NCBI RefSeq assembly: GCF_002939985.1
Contig: NZ_MDFM01000016.1
Coordinates: forward strand, 1-64,000
Length of the DNA: 64,000 bases
Reading direction: 5' to 3'
DNA from: Xanthomonas hortorum pv. cynarae
GTDB lineage: Bacteria > Pseudomonadota > Gammaproteobacteria > Xanthomonadales > Xanthomonadaceae
Part shown: piece after piece, positions 1-8,643 of the stretch
Layout of the letters: each line of letters begins with the position of its first letter
Numbering within the stretch: position 1 is the first letter of the stretch
Notes under the pieces: generated by a model
The model's database searches: none
Told to the model about the DNA's origin: nothing
The model's input: only the letters and a program-made list of their open reading frames with translations
Translations under genes and position numbers: made by a program

Positions 1-81
1 TTCGAGAAGCTAGATGTCATGTTCCTTGGATTCCTCAGCTTCGTCCTAGTCGTTGATGGGCTTCGGATGTGTTAACAGGCC

Positions 82-798
82 CTAGCGAGCAGCGCGTTTG
101 GCCTGCCGCGCACTCGCCAACGATTCGGCCACGGCGATTTTTTCGGCGACCGCTTTCTGCATCGCCGAGCCGGTGTCCAGCAAGTCATGCAAATGGCGCC
201 AGTGTTCGGTGGCGGCGCTGTAGTCCTGCTGCTGGAAGTCGCTGATGCCGAGCAACCACAGGGCGCGTTGATGATCCGGCTCGCGTGCGATGACCTGTTT
301 CAGGCGCGTGCGCGATGCGGCGTCGATGGCGAAATCGCTGCGCGTGCCCATGTCTGCTGCGATCCAGCCGACGATGGCGGCGCTGTTGTCGGGGGCGAGC
401 TTGAGTGCTTGCGCATAGGCATCGCGCGCGTCGGCCGAACGGTTTTCCTGCTCGTGCGCCTTGGCCTGCTGCATCCAGGCGTCCAGCGCCTGCAGTTGTG
501 CTTCCTCAGCCGGACTGATGGCTGGTGTTTGTGCTTGCGTGCTGCCGGCAGCAGTCGCATCAGGCGTCGCCTGCACTGTCTGCTGCGCTGGCGTAGCGTA
601 TACGCGCGTTGCGATGGCGTCGGGCGCGCCGACCAGGCGATACAGGCCGGCGGTGGCGATCGGCAAGCCGAGCACCAGCACAATCGGCAGCGCATAGCGT
701 GTGCTGCGATGGCGCGCTGGCTGGCGCAGCAGTGGCACCAGCAACAACAGCAGCGCGATCACTACCAACGCCACGCTTATGAAATAGAAACCGGTCAT
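82..798 (-). CDS. ccmI: Cytochrome c maturation TPR protein CcmI (CycH-like)
   Basis: Periplasmic-facing TPR protein that holds apocytochrome c for the haem-attachment machinery. The 238-residue product has two N-terminal membrane segments (about residues 5-25 and 39-58), an Ala/Gln/Thr-rich linker, then TPR-like helices (NRSADARDAYAQALKLAPD and a second repeat around REPDHQRALWLLGISD). It is the last gene of the ccm run. The ATG at 798 shares one base with the ccmH stop (TGATG), which decides the start over an upstream GTG at 804. It is shorter than enterobacterial CcmI/CcmH fusions and carries no CcmH domain, as expected when ccmH is a separate gene. Confidence 0.9.
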   Translation of the reverse strand: MTGFYFISVALVVIALLLLLVPLLRQPARHRSTRYALPIVLVLGLPIATAGLYRLVGAPDAIATRVYATPAQQTVQATPDATAAGSTQAQTPAISPAEEAQLQALDAWMQQAKAHEQENRSADARDAYAQALKLAPDNSAAIVGWIAADMGTRSDFAIDAASRTRLKQVIAREPDHQRALWLLGISDFQQQDYSAATEHWRHLHDLLDTGSAMQKAVAEKIAVAESLASARQAKRAAR

Positions 799-1280
799 CA
801 CCACTCTTCCTCAGCTTGCGGCGCCACCGGTGTGCCGGCACGCGCACGTTTGCGCACGGTGTGGATCACCACGCCTGCACCGGCACCCAGCAGCAACAGC
901 GGGCCGAACCACAGCAGCCAGGTGCCGCGTTTGACCGGCGGGTCGTACAGCACGAAATCCGAATAGCGCTCGACCATGTACTGCTTGATCTGCGCGTCGC
1001 TGTGGCCGGCCTGGATCTGCGCGAACACCTGATGGCGCAGATCGCGTGCGAGCGCGGCGTTGGAGTCGGCAAGGTTTTCGTTCTGGCACACCAGGCAGCG
1101 CAGCTGTGCGGTCAGACGCTGGTAACGCGCTTCCTCGCTGCGGTTCTTGAACGGCAGCGGGTCCACTGCCTGCGCCGCCAGCGGCGGTGCAAGCAGCACG
1201 CCAAGCAGCAACACCAGCAGCAAGCGCAGTTGCCGGCCTTGCATGCGCCAGTGCCAGCACCACCAGGGGCGAGCCGGCAT
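798..1280 (-). CDS. ccmH: Cytochrome c maturation thiol oxidoreductase CcmH (CcmL)
   Basis: Membrane-anchored periplasmic thioredox protein that keeps apocytochrome CxxCH cysteines reduced for haem ligation. It has an N-terminal hydrophobic signal/anchor (about residues 16-36), the family motif RCLVCQNENLADSN with the two redox cysteines near residues 62 and 65, and a C-terminal membrane segment (LLWFGPLLLLGAGAGVVI). The ATG at 1280 overlaps the ccmG stop by one base. An internal ATG at 1244 (MQGRQL) would give a cleaner signal peptide, so the exact start is uncertain. Confidence 0.93.
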   Translation of the reverse strand: MPARPWWCWHWRMQGRQLRLLLVLLLGVLLAPPLAAQAVDPLPFKNRSEEARYQRLTAQLRCLVCQNENLADSNAALARDLRHQVFAQIQAGHSDAQIKQYMVERYSDFVLYDPPVKRGTWLLWFGPLLLLGAGAGVVIHTVRKRARAGTPVAPQAEEEW

Positions 1281-1822
1281 CACTGCGCGCCCTTGGGCAG
1301 CGCGGCGATGGCCGGCAGCAGTGTGTCGTTAATGACATCGGGTGTGAGCACGCCGATGTGCTTGTAGCGGATCACGCCTTGCGCATCGATCAGAAACGTC
1401 TCCGGCGCACCGTAGACGCCGAAATCGATCGCGGTCTGGCCGGCTTCGTCGGCGATCACTAAGGCATACGGGTTGCCGTATTGCGCAAGCCACTCGGTGG
1501 CATCGGCGGGCGCATCTTTATAGTTGTAGCCGATCAGCGGCACGCCGAGCCGGTTGGCCTGCGCCATCAATACCGGATGTTCGTGCACGCATTCGGCGCA
1601 CCAGCTGCCGAACACGTTGAGCACATACGGCTTGCCTAGCAGCTGGTCGCGGCTGAACTGTTGTTCGGGTTGATCCAGCCTTGGCAGCGAGAACGCTGGC
1701 GCTTGTTTGCCGATCAACGGAGAGGGCACATCGCGCGGGTTGTGTTGCATCGTCCAATAGATGCCGAAGCCGAACAGCGCCGCCAGCAACAGGAAACCCA
1801 GCAAGGGCAGCAGACGGTTCAT
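1280..1822 (-). CDS. ccmG: Thiol:disulfide interchange protein CcmG/DsbE
   Basis: Periplasmic thioredoxin-fold protein of the cytochrome c maturation pathway that passes reductant to CcmH or the apocytochrome. One N-terminal anchor (residues 4-24) is followed by an AhpC/TSA-like fold with the active site WCAEC at residues 74-78 and the cis-Pro region GAPETFLID. The usual CcmG active site is WC-x-x-C, so the chemistry is preserved. The 180-residue length is normal. Its ATG overlaps the ccmF stop by four bases, implying coupled translation. Confidence 0.94.
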   Translation of the reverse strand: MNRLLPLLGFLLLAALFGFGIYWTMQHNPRDVPSPLIGKQAPAFSLPRLDQPEQQFSRDQLLGKPYVLNVFGSWCAECVHEHPVLMAQANRLGVPLIGYNYKDAPADATEWLAQYGNPYALVIADEAGQTAIDFGVYGAPETFLIDAQGVIRYKHIGVLTPDVINDTLLPAIAALPKGAQ

Positions 1823-3807
1823 GCGGGCGATTCCTGCGCAGTGACGATGGCATCGTGTGCCGGCGAGGTGGTCGCCTTGCCGGCGACGGCAGGCGCACGA
1901 AAGCGGCGCGCGCAGGCGCTGACAAAACCGCCCAGCATCATCAGCAGGCCGCCGGCCCAGATCCAGCGGATGAAGGGTTTGTAGTACAGCCGCAGCGTCC
2001 AGTCGTATTCGATGTGTTGATCGTCCAGCGGCTCGCCTAGTGCGACGTACAGATCGCGGGTGATGCTAGGGTCGATCGCCGATTCGGTCTGAATGCGCTC
2101 GCTGCTGTACAGGCGTTTTTGCGGATGCAGCAGCGCGATCACCTTGCCATCGCGGCTGACCTGCACGCTGCCCTGTTCGGCCTTCCAGTTCGGCCCATCG
2201 ATCATTTGCACGCCATCAAACCGGAACGCGTAACCGGCGATCTCCGCGCTCTGGCCGGGCGACAGCCGCACATCGCGTTCGACCGACAGGCTGTCGGACA
2301 CCAGCACGCCGGCAACGAATACCGCCACGCCCGCATGCGCGAGCAACATGCCGGCCATTTCAGCCGGAAAACGCCGCCCGCGCGGCATCTCGCGCCAACG
2401 CTTGTGCATGTACAGCGCGGTGCCGGCGGCCACCCACGCAGCGACGCCGATGCCGGCAATCGCCTTGATCTGCCCATCGGCAAACAGGCTGCCGACCAAC
2501 GCACACGCAATCGCGGCGATGCCGGCGCGCGTGCCAAGTGCCTTCAACGGTGCTGCCTCGGCCTTGCCCCAGCGCAGATATGGGCCAAACGGTAGCAACA
2601 GCACCACCGGCAGCATCAGCAACGGGAACAACAGGCCGAAATACGGCGGGCCGACCGAGACCTTGCCCAGGCCGAAGGCATCGGCAATCAGCGGGAACAA
2701 GGTGCCCAGCAACACCATCGCGGCGGCCACGGTGAGCAGCAGATTGCCGATCAGAATGGCCGTCTCGCGCGAGGCGGCGGCAAACGGTTTACCGCTGGCG
2801 ATCTTGGGTGCACGCAAGGCGTACAGCAGCAGCGAGCCGCCGACCACGGCCACCAGGAAAATGAGGATGTACAGGCCGCGGCGCGGATCGGCGGCAAACG
2901 CATGCACCGAGGTGAGCACGCCCGAGCGCACCAGGAAGGTGCCCAGCAACGACAGCGAGAACGCCAGGATCGACAGCAGAATCGTCCAAGCACGCAGGCT
3001 GCCGCGTTTTTCGGTGACCGCCTGGGTGTGGATCAGGGCAGTGCCGACCAGCCACGGCATGAAACTGGCGTTTTCCACCGGGTCCCAGAACCACCAGCCG
3101 CCCCAGCCCAGTTCCGCGTACGCCCACCAGCTGCCGGCGACGATGCCGGCGGTGAGGCAGGCCCAGGCCACGTTGGTCCACGGCCGCGCCCAGCGCACCC
3201 AGGCCTGTTCCAGTTCGCCGCCCAGCAAGGCCGCCACCGCAAACGCGAACGCCACCGAGAAGCCGACGTAACCGGTGTAAAGCACCGGCGGGTGGAAAGT
3301 CATGCCCGGGTCCTGCAGCACCGGATTGAGTTCGTTGCCATCCAACGGAATCGGCGACAGCCGCCCGAACGGATTGGAGGTCAGCAGGATGAAGGCGAGA
3401 AAACCCACCGATACCAGCCCCAGCACCGCCAGCACGCGGGCGGCGAAATGCTGCGGCAGATGCCGGCTGAAGGCGGCCAGCAACACCGTCCATGTCGCAA
3501 GGATGGCGATCCACAGCAGCAACGAGCCTTCGTGCGCGCCCCACACCGCGGCAAAGCGGTAGTACCAGGGCAGGGCGATATTGGCGTTGGCAGCGACATA
3601 GGCCACAGAAAAATCCAGCGACAGCAGCGACCAGGCGAGCAGGCCGAACGCCATCCACACGAACACTGCCTGGCCTACCGCTGCCGGCCGCGCAATGCCC
3701 ATCAAGGCGGAGTTGCCACGCCAGGCACCGATCAGTGGCAAGACGCCCTGGGCAAGCGACAACAGCAGCGCCAGGATCAGTGCGATCTGGCCGAGTTCAG
3801 GCGTCAT
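1819..3807 (-). CDS. ccmF: Haem lyase subunit CcmF
   Basis: Large integral membrane subunit of the haem lyase, which joins haem from holo-CcmE to apocytochrome c. The 662-residue product has some 13-15 hydrophobic segments and the tryptophan-rich WWD signature (WGGWWFWDPVENASF, around residues 229-243). The final segment ends just before a basic tail. The start is taken at ATG 3807 (MTPELGQ) rather than a TTG two codons upstream. It lies 63 bases downstream of ccmE on the same strand. Confidence 0.96.
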   Translation of the reverse strand: MTPELGQIALILALLLSLAQGVLPLIGAWRGNSALMGIARPAAVGQAVFVWMAFGLLAWSLLSLDFSVAYVAANANIALPWYYRFAAVWGAHEGSLLLWIAILATWTVLLAAFSRHLPQHFAARVLAVLGLVSVGFLAFILLTSNPFGRLSPIPLDGNELNPVLQDPGMTFHPPVLYTGYVGFSVAFAFAVAALLGGELEQAWVRWARPWTNVAWACLTAGIVAGSWWAYAELGWGGWWFWDPVENASFMPWLVGTALIHTQAVTEKRGSLRAWTILLSILAFSLSLLGTFLVRSGVLTSVHAFAADPRRGLYILIFLVAVVGGSLLLYALRAPKIASGKPFAAASRETAILIGNLLLTVAAAMVLLGTLFPLIADAFGLGKVSVGPPYFGLLFPLLMLPVVLLLPFGPYLRWGKAEAAPLKALGTRAGIAAIACALVGSLFADGQIKAIAGIGVAAWVAAGTALYMHKRWREMPRGRRFPAEMAGMLLAHAGVAVFVAGVLVSDSLSVERDVRLSPGQSAEIAGYAFRFDGVQMIDGPNWKAEQGSVQVSRDGKVIALLHPQKRLYSSERIQTESAIDPSITRDLYVALGEPLDDQHIEYDWTLRLYYKPFIRWIWAGGLLMMLGGFVSACARRFRAPAVAGKATTSPAHDAIVTAQESPA

Positions 3808-3870
3808 GGGCAAATCGCATTGTGCAACGAAGGAAGATCATGGAAGTGGTGGAAAACGGTGCGCGCGGCA

Positions 3871-4341
3871 TCAACGCGGCGCCGACAGCGGCACCGCGGC
3901 AGCGGGAATCGGCTTGCCGACATGGCCTTCGGCCATTGCGTCCTTGAGTTCCTTGGGCATATAGGTTTCGTCGTGCTTGGCCAGCACTTCGTTGGCGACA
4001 AAGCGCCCGCCTTGCATGCGTCCGTTGGCGATCACCGATTGGTTGTCGCGAAACAGATCCGGAAGGATGCCGGTGTATTCGACCTGCGTTGCGGCGTGCT
4101 TGTCGATCACGGTGAAGTTGACTTTCAGGCTATCGGTTGCGCGCTGGATCGAGCCGGCCTTGACCATGCCGCCGAGGCGAAATTGCTGATAACTGGCCGC
4201 CTCGCCGGCGTGCACCTGGCTGGGCGTGAACAGATAGCTCATGTTCCGCTGCAGCGCGAGCACGATCAGCGTCACCGCCAGTGCGGCAGCGGCGATGACG
4301 CCGATCACCAGCCAAAGGCGTTGCTTGCGTGTTGCATTCAT
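3871..4341 (-). CDS. ccmE: Haem chaperone CcmE
   Basis: Periplasmic haem chaperone anchored by one N-terminal helix (residues 9-30), followed by an OB-fold domain. The covalent haem-binding histidine is visible at about residue 123 in [12 protein letters not shown], with the tyrosine ligand at about 127. The 156-residue length is typical. ATG at 4341 overlaps the ccmD stop by four bases; the open frame extends further upstream but that part is the ccmD shadow. Confidence 0.95.
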   Translation of the reverse strand: MNATRKQRLWLVIGVIAAAALAVTLIVLALQRNMSYLFTPSQVHAGEAASYQQFRLGGMVKAGSIQRATDSLKVNFTVIDKHAATQVEYTGILPDLFRDNQSVIANGRMQGGRFVANEVLAKHDETYMPKELKDAMAEGHVGKPIPAAAVPLSAPR

Positions 4342-4544
4342 GGCGCGTCCCGCTCCAGCGTGGGAACTGGCTGATCGCGTGCACGTCGCGGTGTCTGTCG
4401 TTGCAGCTGGCCACGCAATTCGCGTGGCAGGCGGCGGCGACGTAACCACGGCGCTGCCAGATCGGCCAGCAACACCAGCACGAACAACGCGTACGCGGTC
4501 CACACGTAGTGGCCGTAACCGCCCATCGCCAGAAAGGTGTTCAT
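4338..4544 (-). CDS. ccmD: Haem exporter protein CcmD
   Basis: Small single-pass membrane protein that helps release holo-CcmE from the CcmABC complex. The product is 68 residues: a short N-terminus ([19 protein letters not shown]), one membrane helix (about residues 15-34), then a strongly basic cytoplasmic tail ([12 protein letters not shown]). Its ATG overlaps the ccmC stop and its stop overlaps the ccmE start, each by four bases. That overlap and the fold type identify it, since CcmD sequences are poorly conserved. Confidence 0.88.
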   Translation of the reverse strand: MNTFLAMGGYGHYVWTAYALFVLVLLADLAAPWLRRRRLPRELRGQLQRQTPRRARDQPVPTLERDAP

Positions 4545-5299
4545 GCGGTGCGCTCCGTCAACACGATGCGGCGTGCCCAGTCCTTGCCGCTTTCCAGTGC
4601 GAGCAGGTCCACACGCACGCGGCCGAACAGACTGGCAAGGTAATAAAACTTGGTGGCCAGCATCATCGTCAGCAGCGGCCACAGCATGTCGGCGCCCATC
4701 TTGGAGGGGCCGAGCAGGCGCACGGTGGAGCCTTGATGCAGCGTGTTCCACCACACCACCGAGTAATGCACGATCGGCAGATTCACCAGGCCCACCAAGG
4801 CGAGCAAGCCGGCCGCACGCATCGCCTGACGGCGATCTTCCACCGCGTGATACAGGCCGAGCACACCCAGATACAAGAACAGCAGCAGCAACTCCGAGGT
4901 GAGCCGTGCATCCCAGGTCCACCAGGTGCCCCACATCGGCTTGCCCCACAGCGAGCCGGTGCACAAGGTGATGAAGGTAAAGGCCGCGCCGATCGGCGCC
5001 GAGGCCATGGTCACCACTTCGGCCAGCTTGATCCGCCACACCAGCGCAATGAACGCGGACACGCCCATTGCCGCGTAGATGAAAAGACTCATCCAGGCGC
5101 TGGGCACGTGGATGAAGATGATGCGGTAGGCGTCGTGCTGCTGGTAATCCGGTGGCGCCAGTACCAGCCCGCCGTAAGCGGCCACCGCGCCGAGCAGCAG
5201 CGCCAGCGCCAGCGCCCACGGGCGCACGATGCCGGCGACGCGGTAGAACGTGGGCGGCGAGCTGAGTTTATGCAGCCACAAGGGAATCCACTTGGCCAT
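4541..5299 (-). CDS. ccmC: Haem transporter subunit CcmC
   Basis: Integral membrane protein that presents haem to CcmE. The 252-residue product has six hydrophobic segments and the WWD signature [16 protein letters not shown] (around residues 125-140). ATG at 5299 (MAKWIPLW). It starts only 10 bases after the stop of the upstream subtilisin-like protease gene, so it may be read from the ECF sigma operon promoter. In many bacteria ccmA and ccmB come just before it; here they do not. Confidence 0.95.
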   Translation of the reverse strand: MAKWIPLWLHKLSSPPTFYRVAGIVRPWALALALLLGAVAAYGGLVLAPPDYQQHDAYRIIFIHVPSAWMSLFIYAAMGVSAFIALVWRIKLAEVVTMASAPIGAAFTFITLCTGSLWGKPMWGTWWTWDARLTSELLLLFLYLGVLGLYHAVEDRRQAMRAAGLLALVGLVNLPIVHYSVVWWNTLHQGSTVRLLGPSKMGADMLWPLLTMMLATKFYYLASLFGRVRVDLLALESGKDWARRIVLTERTA

Positions 5300-5309
5300 G
5301 CCGGTGTCG

Positions 5310-6638
5310 TCAGTTGGAATGTTTGGCGTGCGAAGCCAGCGCGTCGACCGCAGCGCCGGCGTTGACCTGCAGCTGGCCGTCGGACATCTTGCTGGTGCGT
5401 TGCATCAGTTCGCGCAAGCCGGTCGCGTCCATCGACGGCGACATCGACAACAGCAACGCGGCCATGCCGCTGACATGCGCGGTGGCCATCGACGAGCCGG
5501 AGGTGAAGTCGTAGCGGCCATTGGGCTGGGTGGTGAGGATGTCCTTGCCGGGCGCGCTCAGCACACCGGGCATCGCGGCGGTGGCGCTGCTGCTGCGCAC
5601 CACCAGCACGCCGGGCACATCGTTGGGAAAGCCATCCATGCGCCCGTTCGGCGGCATCGCGGCCACCACGATGCGGCCCTGTTGCACCAGATGCAGCAGC
5701 ATCTTGCTCAGCAGCGGGTCGGCCGGGCCGCCCAGGCTCAGATTGATCACGCGCGCGGAGCTGTTGTTGATCGCCGCCAGCGCCTTGGCCAGGGTGAAGG
5801 TGTTGCAGCGGGCGGTGGCACCGACGGTCGGTGCATACCAGCATGCCTTGTAGATGCTCAGCATGGCCTTGGGCGCCATGCCGACAATGCCTTGATGGTT
5901 GTTGCTGCCGGCAGCAATGATGCCGGCCACTTCGGTGCCGTGCGAATCGCTGCTGGTGGCGAGCGCGGTGTCGTCGACCAGATCGTGCACGTCGCGGATG
6001 CGCGACTTCAGATCGGGGTGAGCGGTGTCCACGCCGGTGTCGACCACCGCCACCACCACGCCGCGGCCCTGGGTGATGGTCTGCGCGCTGGCCGCATCGG
6101 TGGCGATGAAGCCGCGTTGCATGTCCACGTACGGGTCGTTATAGCCGGACAGCGCCGTGGTCTTTTCCGATGCATCGGCAGAGAACACCGAGAAATCCTG
6201 CACCGGCTGCACCAGCTCCACGCCTTCGTCGTCGGCCAGCGCGCTGACCAGCTCGTCGCGCGATACGCCAGCCGGCGGCTGCAGCACGGCGCAATACAGG
6301 CCCAGCGAGGTGATCGGCCAGCCGGAGACTTCGCGCAGCTTGTAGCGCTGCTTGATGGCTTCCATGCGCACGGCGGCTTTCTGGCCGGCGCCGTAATAGC
6401 TGGAGGCGTAGCCGATCAGGCTGGAGCCGGCGCGTGCCGGCGGCGCGCTGAGCGGGTTGGCCACCGCCAGCAGGATGTCGCGGCTGCTATCGGGCGTATG
6501 CGCATCGGCCTGCGCCGGCGCGGTGCTGGTGCCGACAGCTTGCGCAGCATGCTGGGGCGTGTCCTGGGCATGCACGCAGGTGCAGGTGCCCAGGCCGATG
6601 AAGCCGGCGATCAAGCCGATAACGTAGAAGCGGCTCAT
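5310..6638 (-). CDS. Secreted subtilisin-like serine protease (S8 family)
   Basis: Predicted exported endopeptidase of 442 residues. An N-terminal signal segment (about 5-24, ending HAQ) is followed by a ~150-residue propeptide-like region and the S8 catalytic domain. The triad is visible: Asp near 200 (AVVDTGVDTAHPDL), His near 233 (DSHGTEVAGI) and Ser near 383 (TSGSSMATAHVSG). The ATG overlaps the anti-sigma stop by four bases, so it is the third gene of a sigma/anti-sigma/protease operon. Whether the protease acts in signalling or on envelope substrates is not shown by sequence. Confidence 0.88.
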   Translation of the reverse strand: MSRFYVIGLIAGFIGLGTCTCVHAQDTPQHAAQAVGTSTAPAQADAHTPDSSRDILLAVANPLSAPPARAGSSLIGYASSYYGAGQKAAVRMEAIKQRYKLREVSGWPITSLGLYCAVLQPPAGVSRDELVSALADDEGVELVQPVQDFSVFSADASEKTTALSGYNDPYVDMQRGFIATDAASAQTITQGRGVVVAVVDTGVDTAHPDLKSRIRDVHDLVDDTALATSSDSHGTEVAGIIAAGSNNHQGIVGMAPKAMLSIYKACWYAPTVGATARCNTFTLAKALAAINNSSARVINLSLGGPADPLLSKMLLHLVQQGRIVVAAMPPNGRMDGFPNDVPGVLVVRSSSATAAMPGVLSAPGKDILTTQPNGRYDFTSGSSMATAHVSGMAALLLSMSPSMDATGLRELMQRTSKMSDGQLQVNAGAAVDALASHAKHSN

Positions 6639-7294
6639 GGTGCCGACACGATCTCGGCCAGGCGGATACGCGGGTTCGCACGCAGCTGCTGCACGGTGTG
6701 CTGCGGCTGGGCAGGCGGCTGCGGTGCGACAGGCACCACGGTGTAGGCGCCCATTTCATTGGGGCCGCCGACCACCTGCAACTGCTGCGCATGCAGCAGG
6801 CTGTCCCAGTCGGCCACGGTCATCCTGGCGTCGGGCACCACGCGGATGGCACCTTGCGGGACCGGCAAGGCGGTGGCGCTGCTGAGCGTGCGGTAGTCGT
6901 GCGAGGGCGCAGGCGCGGCCAGCTTGACGCCCATGACGCCAAGACCAATGGCCTGCACCAGGGCGGCGGCGGCCAGGGCGCGCACCGTCCAGTTGCCGGA
7001 GCGGCGTGCTACCGGCACCGGTGCCGCCGGCGCGGTGTGCTGTTCCGGCGCATCCAGGCGGCCGAGCAGGCGCAGCAGGCCGGCGTTGGCGTCCAGCTTG
7101 ACCGCCGACGGCAGTGCAAGCGCTTGCCGCAGACGATTCTGCTGGGCGAATTCGGCGCTGCACGAGGCACATTTGGCCACGTGCGCGATCAGCCAGGTGT
7201 TCTCTTCCTCGGTGGCACTGTCCAGCAATACTGCGGGCATCAGTTCCCAGGCGTGCGAGCATTCCTTGCCAGGCGCGATGAAAAACGTCTTCAT
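6635..7294 (-). CDS. Zinc-type anti-sigma factor (membrane-anchored)
   Basis: Probable anti-sigma factor for the adjacent ECF sigma gene. The 219-residue product has an N-terminal cytoplasmic zinc-binding anti-sigma domain with the HxxxCxxC pattern (HVAKCASC, His about 38, Cys about 42 and 45). One membrane helix lies around residues 105-125, and a periplasmic C-terminal part of about 95 residues follows. The ATG at 7294 overlaps the sigma factor stop by four bases, which fixes the start; upstream in-frame codons lie inside the sigma gene. Family assignment is by motif and neighbour. Confidence 0.86.
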   Translation of the reverse strand: MKTFFIAPGKECSHAWELMPAVLLDSATEEENTWLIAHVAKCASCSAEFAQQNRLRQALALPSAVKLDANAGLLRLLGRLDAPEQHTAPAAPVPVARRSGNWTVRALAAAALVQAIGLGVMGVKLAAPAPSHDYRTLSSATALPVPQGAIRVVPDARMTVADWDSLLHAQQLQVVGGPNEMGAYTVVPVAPQPPAQPQHTVQQLRANPRIRLAEIVSAP

Positions 7295-7872
7295 TGCATG
7301 GTCTCCGTGTAAGGGGCGCCGCCGGCCAGGCCGGGCAGCACATTGCGTAATTTGACCCGCGCATGAAACAGCCGGGCTTTGATGGTGCCGACCGGGCACT
7401 GCATGATTTCGGCGACTTCTTCGAGCTTGTGGCCAACGCCATAGACCAGTTCGATCACCATGCGCTGGTCGGGCGAGAGCCGTTGCATGCCCTTGTCGAG
7501 CCAGTCGCGCAGCTCGCGGTCGTCGTTGTCGTCGGCGCTGGGGGCGTGGTCTTCCACCACGGCGGTGTCGTCGATGGCCTCGCCGTCATGCTGGCGCAGG
7601 CATTTGAGCCCGCAGCGATAGGCGATGCCCATGATCCAGGTCGACACCTGCGAATCGCCGCGGAAGTCGCCGGCTTTCTGCCAGGCGATCCAGAAGCAGT
7701 CGTTGATGGCTTCCTCGATGATGTCCGGGCGGCGGGTCAGCCGCGACAGGAACCGGCACAGCCGGCCGTGGTAGCTGGTGTACATGGTCGCCAGGGCGGC
7801 ACGATCGCCCGCAGCCATGCGCCGCAGCAGCATGCGGTCGGTGGCATCACCCAGGGTGTCGGAATCATTCAT
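7291..7872 (-). CDS. ECF-type RNA polymerase sigma factor
   Basis: Sigma-70 family extracytoplasmic-function factor of 193 residues. Region 2 spans about 18-95 (YTSYHGRLCRFLSRLTRRPD through STWIMGIAYRCGL). An acidic linker covers about 98-122. Region 4 spans about 128-180 with a helix-turn-helix (HKLEEVAEIMQCPVGTIKARL). The ATG at 7872 is preferred over a GTG at 7884 because a promoter-like motif at 7903-7929 would leave only a short leader. The operon continues with anti-sigma and protease genes. It is the natural candidate to read the TGCAACC-N16-GCAC motif found here and at five other operons, but that is inference. Confidence 0.92.
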   Translation of the reverse strand: MNDSDTLGDATDRMLLRRMAAGDRAALATMYTSYHGRLCRFLSRLTRRPDIIEEAINDCFWIAWQKAGDFRGDSQVSTWIMGIAYRCGLKCLRQHDGEAIDDTAVVEDHAPSADDNDDRELRDWLDKGMQRLSPDQRMVIELVYGVGHKLEEVAEIMQCPVGTIKARLFHARVKLRNVLPGLAGGAPYTETMQ

Positions 7873-7902
7873 CGAGGCAGGCACGGCAGAAGACGTAGGT
7901 CA

Positions 7903-7929
7903 GTGCCCGCACGGGGGCAAAAGGTTGCA
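7903..7929 (-). promoter_or_regulatory. Shared bipartite promoter motif, copy 1 (ECF sigma operon)
   Basis: Minus strand TGCAACC (7923-7929), 16 bases, GCACTGA. It sits in the 63-base gap between the barrel-protein stop and the sigma start, about 30 bases from the ATG. Same spacing as five other copies in the window. ECF-like -35/-10 architecture and autoregulation are inferred. Confidence 0.7.
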
Positions 7930-7935
7930 GCTGGA

Positions 7936-8643
7936 TCAGAACGTGGTGGAGACCGTGCCCAGCCAGGGCGTTTCGCCCGGGCCGCCCTGCAGGCGCGGGG
8001 TATTGCTGCTGGTGACGATGCGTTCCAGTTTCAGCGTCCATCGTGCCCGGCTCCACTTCAGGCCCAATTGCCCGTACTGATAGCGGCCGGATTCGGCAGC
8101 GCCGTAGGCCATCGCCGGAAAGCGCGAAGAACCGGCACCGACCAACAGGCTGAAGTCGTTTTGCAGCGGGACATTGGCGGTGACGTCGATGGCCACATTC
8201 CACGGCGATTGGTCGGCGCGGGGGAAGTTGAACACCGACACCGAAAAGGTCAGCACGTCGCGGTAAGACCAGGCCAGGCTGGCTTCCTGGCGGTCGAAGG
8301 TGCGTGTGGCCTGATTGGTCGGGTAGCCGTAATACAGCAGGCTGGCCTGCATCTGCCAGCGGTCGTCCAGCATCCAGGCGCGTGCGGCCTGGGCGGTGAC
8401 TGCCACCGGCTTGCTCAGCGAGGGCGATTGCAGCGCGACCGAGGTGGAGACCGACCAGCCGGGCGAGGGCAGCCAGTAGCCGGCCGCCTGCAGCGTGGCC
8501 TTGTTGGGCGCGATCGAGATGCCCCGGTCGATCAGCTGCGAGGTCAGCGCCACCGCGCCGCCGACATTGGCGGCCATGGCGCCGGGGCTGATGACCAGGG
8601 CCAGCAGCAGGCAGTGGCGCAGCGTGGAGTTGTGCCGGCGCAT
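7936..8643 (-). CDS. Predicted outer-membrane beta-barrel protein (TorF/Gcw_chp-like)
   Basis: Unrecognised at the gene-name level. The 235-residue product starts with a signal peptide (HCLLLALVISPGAMAANV) and then shows alternating amphipathic strands and a C-terminal Phe (GTVSTTF), the usual end of a barrel. The opening VALTSQLIDRGISIAPNKAT resembles the TIGR02001/TorF putative porin family, which fits weakly. The start is uncertain: ATG at 8700 would add 19 residues and the frame stays open to 8979. It follows the cytochrome c gene on the same strand after a 339-base gap and precedes the sigma promoter. Confidence 0.65.
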   Translation of the reverse strand: MRRHNSTLRHCLLLALVISPGAMAANVGGAVALTSQLIDRGISIAPNKATLQAAGYWLPSPGWSVSTSVALQSPSLSKPVAVTAQAARAWMLDDRWQMQASLLYYGYPTNQATRTFDRQEASLAWSYRDVLTFSVSVFNFPRADQSPWNVAIDVTANVPLQNDFSLLVGAGSSRFPAMAYGAAESGRYQYGQLGLKWSRARWTLKLERIVTSSNTPRLQGGPGETPWLGTVSTTF

